Source: an uncultured Mesorhizobium sp.
GTDB lineage: Bacteria; Pseudomonadota; Alphaproteobacteria; Rhizobiales; Rhizobiaceae
DNA: 8,859 nt
Direction: 5' to 3'
NCBI GenBank assembly: GCA_950071955.1
Contig: CATMOC010000125.1
Span: forward strand, 1-8,859
How positions within the stretch are numbered: position 1 is the first letter of the stretch; each line of letters opens with the position of its first letter. Under the pieces are notes generated by a model. It saw nothing but the letters and a program-made list of their open reading frames with translations. It made no database searches and was not told where the DNA came from. The position numbers and the translations under genes are program-made. Of the stretch, positions 6,093 to 8,859 are shown in pieces.

Positions 6093-6139
6093 CTTCTCCC
6101 CGCTTGCGGGGAGAAGTGTCCGACAGGGCGATGAGGGGC
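6093..6139 (-). repeat. Rhizobial-type intergenic palindromic repeat, copy 2 (inverted)
   Basis: This copy is opposite in orientation to copy 1. The hairpin is perfect: CTTCTCCCCGC (6093-6103), TT loop, GCGGGGAGAAG (6106-6116). A flank running to 6139 matches the flank of copy 1. It ends 38 nt before the 3' end of the glycerate kinase gene. Together the copies form a large foldback with 47-nt arms and a 60-nt loop, placed between two convergent genes, where it could shield both 3' ends. That role is inference. Confidence 0.75.
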
Positions 6140-6177
6140 GGCGAGATGTGCGAGTGTCCGCACCAACGGCGCCACGC

Positions 6178-7443
6178 CTACCGCACCAGCACCGCCCTCA
6201 GATCGTTGACGTTCGTCCCGCTCGGTCCCGGCACGAACAGGTCGCCGATCGCCTCGAACGCAGTCCAGGCGTCGTTGTCGCCGAGCAACGCGCGAGGATC
6301 CATACCGGCCGACCGCAGGCGGGACACCGTGGTGAAATCGGCGAAGGCGCCGGCGTTGTCCTGCGATCCGTCGATGCCGTCCGTGTCGGCGGCGAAGGCG
6401 TGGACGCCCTCGACACCATCGATCCCGAGCGCCAGCGAGAGCAGGAACTCCGTGTTGCGACCGCCCTTGCCCTTTCCGCGCAGCGTCACCGTGGTCTCGC
6501 CGCCAGACAGGATTACCACCGGCCTTCGGAACGGCCGGTCCTTCAGCGCCACCTCGCGCGCGATCGCGGCATGCACGGAGCCGACCTCGCGCGCCTCGCC
6601 CTCGATAGCGTCCGATAGGATCACCGCCTCGATGCCCTGCGACCGCGCGGCCTGCGCCGCCGCTTCGAGCGACACGGCGGCCGAGGCGATGATGTGCACC
6701 TCGTTGCGGATGAAGCGGGCATCGCCGGGATGCGGCGCGTCGGCGTCGGGCGAGCGCAGATGGTTCATCACAGCTTCAGGCAACGCGATCCGCCAGGTCT
6801 CGATCAGCCGCAGCGCGTCCTGCCTTGTCGAGGCGTCGGGCACCGTCGGCCCCGAAGACACCAACGACGGCCGGTCGCCGGGTATGTCGGAGACGAGCAG
6901 CGTTACTACATTTGCCGGCCAGGCGGCGGCGGCGAGCCGTCCGCCCTTGATCGCCGAGACGTGCTTGCGGATCGTGTTCATCGCCGAGATCGGCGCGCCG
7001 GAGGCGAGCAGCGCCTGGTTGACGGCGATCTCATCGTCAAGTGTTAAGCTTCCGGCCGGCGCGGGCAAGAGCGCCGATCCGCCGCCCGAGACCAGCGCCA
7101 CAACAAGATCGTCCTGCGACAGCCCCGAGACGGTTTCCAGGAGGCGTCGCGCGCCCTCCAGCCCCGCTTCGTCGGGAACCGGATGCGCCGCCTCGATGAC
7201 CTCGATCGAGCGGCACGGCACGGCATAGTCGTAGCGGGTAACCACCAGGCCCTCCAACGGCCCGTCCCAGACGTCCTCGAACGCCTTTGCCATCTGCGCG
7301 GAGCCCTTGCCAGCGCCGACTACGATCGTGCGCCCGACCGGTTTCGGCGGCAGATGGCTGCCGATTACCCGCGCCGGATCGGCGGCGGCGATCGCCGCGT
7401 CGTAGAGCGAGACGAAGAACGTCTTCGGATCGATCTTCTTCAT
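6178..7443 (-). CDS. gckA: Glycerate 2-kinase (MOFRL/DUF4147 family)
   Basis: The product is 421 residues. The ATG at 7443 is chosen because it overlaps the TGA of the isomerase gene as ATGA, giving translational coupling; a longer frame up to 7518 would be read through isomerase coding sequence. It should phosphorylate D-glycerate with ATP to 2-phosphoglycerate in the cytoplasm. Family landmarks in order are VVGAGKGSAQMAKAFE (41-56), AAHPVPDEAG (85-94), the glycine-rich VSGGGSALLPAP (118-129), NTIRKHVSAIKGGRLA (156-171), LLVSDIPGD (182-190), SSGPTVPD (196-203), and the C-terminal MOFRL domain with LSGGETTVTLRGKGKGGRN (312-330) and DTDGIDGSQDNAGA (353-366). Length and motifs are complete. The same family is also named TtuD in tartrate-utilisation operons, so the symbol is a choice. 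It is the last gene of the three-gene cluster. Confidence 0.93.
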   Translation of the reverse strand: MKKIDPKTFFVSLYDAAIAAADPARVIGSHLPPKPVGRTIVVGAGKGSAQMAKAFEDVWDGPLEGLVVTRYDYAVPCRSIEVIEAAHPVPDEAGLEGARRLLETVSGLSQDDLVVALVSGGGSALLPAPAGSLTLDDEIAVNQALLASGAPISAMNTIRKHVSAIKGGRLAAAAWPANVVTLLVSDIPGDRPSLVSSGPTVPDASTRQDALRLIETWRIALPEAVMNHLRSPDADAPHPGDARFIRNEVHIIASAAVSLEAAAQAARSQGIEAVILSDAIEGEAREVGSVHAAIAREVALKDRPFRRPVVILSGGETTVTLRGKGKGGRNTEFLLSLALGIDGVEGVHAFAADTDGIDGSQDNAGAFADFTTVSRLRSAGMDPRALLGDNDAWTAFEAIGDLFVPGPSGTNVNDLRAVLVR

Positions 7444-8231
7444 GACGCGCCTGCTTGCAGCCATTCCCATGCCCACCCGAGCCCGTCCTCCGTCGTCCCG
7501 GCCGGCACGTATTCGCAACCGACGAAGCCCTCGTAGCCCCTGGCGTCCAGCGCCTTCAGCACGAAGCGGTAGTCGATCTCGCCCGAATCCGGCTCGTGCC
7601 GGCCGGGATTGCCGGCGATCTGGACATGCGCGATCAGGTCGCGGTATCGGTCGAAGGTCGCCAGCAGTTCCCCGCGCGTGCGGCTCTGGTGGTAGAGATC
7701 GTACTGGATCCGCACCTGATCCGACTCAACCCGCCGCACGATCCCGGCCGCCTGGTCCACCGAGGTCAGGAAGTAATTCGGCGTATCGTAGGGGTTGAGC
7801 GGTTCGATCAGCGCGCGGATGCCGTGGGGTGCCAGAACCCGGGCGGCATGGAGAAGATTATCGACGAAGGTGTCTTCGCGCTCGTCCATCGACGCGTCGC
7901 CGGACAGCACGCCGGCCATGCAGTGCAGTTGCCGGCAGCCGATCGTCCGCGCGTAGTCGAGCGCGATCCCGATGCTTTCGGCAAACCGCTCCCGCGCCTC
8001 CGGAAGGCTCGCATGGCCGCGTTCCCCGGCCGCGAGGTCGCCTGGCGGCATGTTGAACAACACGATCTCCAGCCGGTTACGCTTCAGTTCGCCGGCGACG
8101 TCGCGGGCAGAAAACTCGTAGGGAAACTGGAACTCGACCGCCGAAAATCCCGCCCGCGCCGCCCGCTCGAAGCGTTCGAGGAACGGGACCTCGCAGAACA
8201 TGGTCGACAGATTGGCGGCTAGCTTCGTCAT
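7440..8231 (-). CDS. hyi: Hydroxypyruvate isomerase
   Basis: The product is 263 residues from the ATG at 8231. A GTG two codons upstream (8237) falls inside the Shine-Dalgarno (GAGG at 8240-8237) and is rejected. The protein is a TIM-barrel of the xylose-isomerase-like superfamily that interconverts hydroxypyruvate and tartronate semialdehyde. Metal and catalytic positions are visible as E143 (ALIEPLNPYDTPNYFL), D178 (IQYDLYHQSR), Q204 (AHVQIAGNPGRHEPDSGEID) and E240 (GCEYVPAGTTEDGLGW). From memory, the two glutamates carry the same numbers as in the E. coli enzyme, which supports this start. The motif FNMPPGD and the C-terminal GWAWEWL are also typical. Its stop overlaps the glycerate kinase start (ATGA). 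The neighbouring kinase supports a route from glyoxylate or hydroxypyruvate to glycerate. A related otn-type isomerase for four-carbon sugar acids is less likely given that neighbour, but cannot be excluded. Confidence 0.9.
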   Translation of the reverse strand: MTKLAANLSTMFCEVPFLERFERAARAGFSAVEFQFPYEFSARDVAGELKRNRLEIVLFNMPPGDLAAGERGHASLPEARERFAESIGIALDYARTIGCRQLHCMAGVLSGDASMDEREDTFVDNLLHAARVLAPHGIRALIEPLNPYDTPNYFLTSVDQAAGIVRRVESDQVRIQYDLYHQSRTRGELLATFDRYRDLIAHVQIAGNPGRHEPDSGEIDYRFVLKALDARGYEGFVGCEYVPAGTTEDGLGWAWEWLQAGAS

Positions 8232-8236
8232 CGGCA

Positions 8237-8240
8237 CCTC
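8237..8240 (-). promoter_or_regulatory. Shine-Dalgarno deciding the hyi start
   Basis: GAGG lies 5 nt before the ATG at 8231. The GTG that could give a two-codon extension is built from bases of this site, so ATG is the likelier start. Confidence 0.6.
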
Positions 8241-8282
8241 AGACGACGATCATGATGAAATTGGCCGGCGAGGCAATGCCGC

Positions 8283-8780
8283 TCACGCCGCCGGCAGCGC
8301 CAGCGCCGCGTGGTCGAGCCCGAGGTGCGTGCAGAGCGCCTCGACCACGAGAGTATGATCCTCGCGCTGCGGCAGCCCCGACACCGTGACGCAACCGACG
8401 ATGCCGGCATTCTTCAGTCGGATGGGGAATCCGCCGCCCGCCAGCACGAAATCCTTAGGGTCGAGGCCGTGCCGTGGCGCGAAGAGATCGTCGTCGCGGT
8501 TCTGTTCGAGCGCGACGCGGTAGGTGCTCCTGCCGAACCGGCGCAGCACGTTGATCTTGCGTCGTACCCAGTCGGCATTGCCCTCGTTCGAGCCGGGCGT
8601 GGCGCAGAAGAAGAGCTGCCGGTCCCAGGTGCGGATGTCGATCACGATCGGAAGATTACCGGAAACCGCCCGCTCGCGCAGCGCGAGCCCAAGGCGGAAT
8701 GCCTCCTCCTCGTCGAAACGGTCGAAGACGATCGCCGCCTCCTGATCCTTGATGCGGGCGATATCGGATTCACGGCTCAT
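8283..8780 (-). CDS. UPF0303 family / HbpS-like (heme-degrading domain) protein
   Basis: The product is 165 residues. The ATG at 8780 is preceded by GAAGGA with 5-nt spacing, so the start is well supported. The length and sequence fit the UPF0303 family, which belongs to the HbpS/GlcG-like fold often auto-annotated as a heme-degrading domain. Landmarks are DEEEAFRLGLALRERA (23-38), PIVIDIRTWDRQLFF (44-58), NADWVRRKINVLRRFGRSTY (68-87), LDPKDFVLAGGGFPIRL (106-122) and GCVTVSGLPQREDHTLVVEAL (129-149). No signal peptide is present, so it should be cytoplasmic. Heme breakdown is not demonstrated by anything in the sequence. The same fold includes GlcG of glycolate operons, which matches its place at the head of a hydroxypyruvate/glycerate cluster. 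It lies 51 nt upstream of hyi in the same direction. Confidence 0.87.
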   Translation of the reverse strand: MSRESDIARIKDQEAAIVFDRFDEEEAFRLGLALRERAVSGNLPIVIDIRTWDRQLFFCATPGSNEGNADWVRRKINVLRRFGRSTYRVALEQNRDDDLFAPRHGLDPKDFVLAGGGFPIRLKNAGIVGCVTVSGLPQREDHTLVVEALCTHLGLDHAALALPAA

Positions 8781-8825
8781 GACGATCCTTCGGGCGGAAG
8801 CGGCGGGTGTTGGCGTTCCCCCGAC

Positions 8826-8853
8826 CGGGTAGCATGCCGTGACGGCCTGTCAA
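8826..8853 (-). promoter_or_regulatory. Candidate promoter of the UPF0303-hyi-gckA cluster
   Basis: On the minus strand a perfect -35 hexamer, TTGACA, lies at 8853-8848. Sixteen bases further, TACCCG (8831-8826) is the best-placed -10, but it matches TATAAT at only two positions. The leader to the ATG at 8780 would be about 40 nt. The -35 is good and the -10 poor, so either an activator helps or this is not the promoter. Confidence 0.3.
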
Positions 8854-8859
8854 ACCGCC

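Noticed and set aside
6009..6116. The two hairpins as ordinary rho-independent terminators
   Set aside because: Neither stem is followed by a T tract on the relevant strand. They are better described as dispersed palindromic repeats, although they may still affect 3' ends.
5693..7228. Long plus-strand open frame (511 codons) crossing the palindrome pair
   Set aside because: It runs through the end of udgX, the intergenic repeats and the antisense strand of glycerate kinase. The translation is low-complexity Ser/Arg/Ala and carries no domain.
7444..7518. 25-residue N-terminal extension of glycerate kinase
   Set aside because: It lies within the 3' end of hyi in another frame, is Arg/Gly-rich, and the ATGA overlap at 7440-7443 gives a natural coupled start.

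Overview
The window is GC-rich (roughly 60-65% by eye) and packed with short-spaced genes. It looks like the chromosome of an alphaproteobacterium of the order Hyphomicrobiales (Rhizobiales), probably Mesorhizobium-like. Three things point there: the protein families and their style, an alphaproteobacterial-type LexA operator (GAAC-N7-GAAC), and a pair of inverted rhizobial-type intergenic palindromes (CTTCTCCCCGC / GCGGGGAGAAG). I see no mobile element, tRNA, rRNA or CRISPR array.

Layout. (1) Positions 2-838, plus strand: the 3' part of a WD40 beta-propeller gene, cut by the window edge. (2) 845-1282, minus strand: a small secreted protein of unknown function. (3) 1474-2574, plus strand: a DUF3616 protein, preceded by a 191-bp divergent gap holding two interlocked inverted repeats. 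(4) 2603-3109, minus strand: a GNAT acetyltransferase. (5) 3223-5954, plus strand: a two-gene DNA repair operon. It encodes a radical SAM protein with a C-terminal helix-hairpin-helix, followed two bases after its stop codon by a DUF4130-UdgX fusion. (6) 5955-6177: the palindrome pair between convergent genes. (7) 6178-8780, minus strand: a three-gene cluster of a UPF0303/HbpS-like protein, hydroxypyruvate isomerase and glycerate 2-kinase.

The most interesting part is the DNA repair operon. UdgX proteins bind uracil in DNA and, through the histidine of the KRRIH motif (present here), form a covalent bond with the resulting abasic site. The radical SAM partner is a recognised but, to my knowledge, biochemically unassigned family linked to UdgX. 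Two additions are visible directly. A perfect GAAC-N7-GAAC SOS box lies 2 nt before the start codon of the first gene and encloses a TATCAT -10-like hexamer spaced for a leaderless mRNA. The last five residues of the radical SAM protein are QLSLF, which matches the bacterial sliding-clamp-binding consensus QL[S/D]LF. Together they suggest an SOS-induced, clamp-tethered radical-SAM/UdgX system for damaged or uracil-containing DNA.

The minus-strand cluster fits hydroxypyruvate / tartronate semialdehyde / glycerate metabolism. Hyi interconverts hydroxypyruvate and tartronate semialdehyde, and glycerate kinase feeds glycerate into glycolysis as 2-phosphoglycerate. The reductase needed between them is not in the window.
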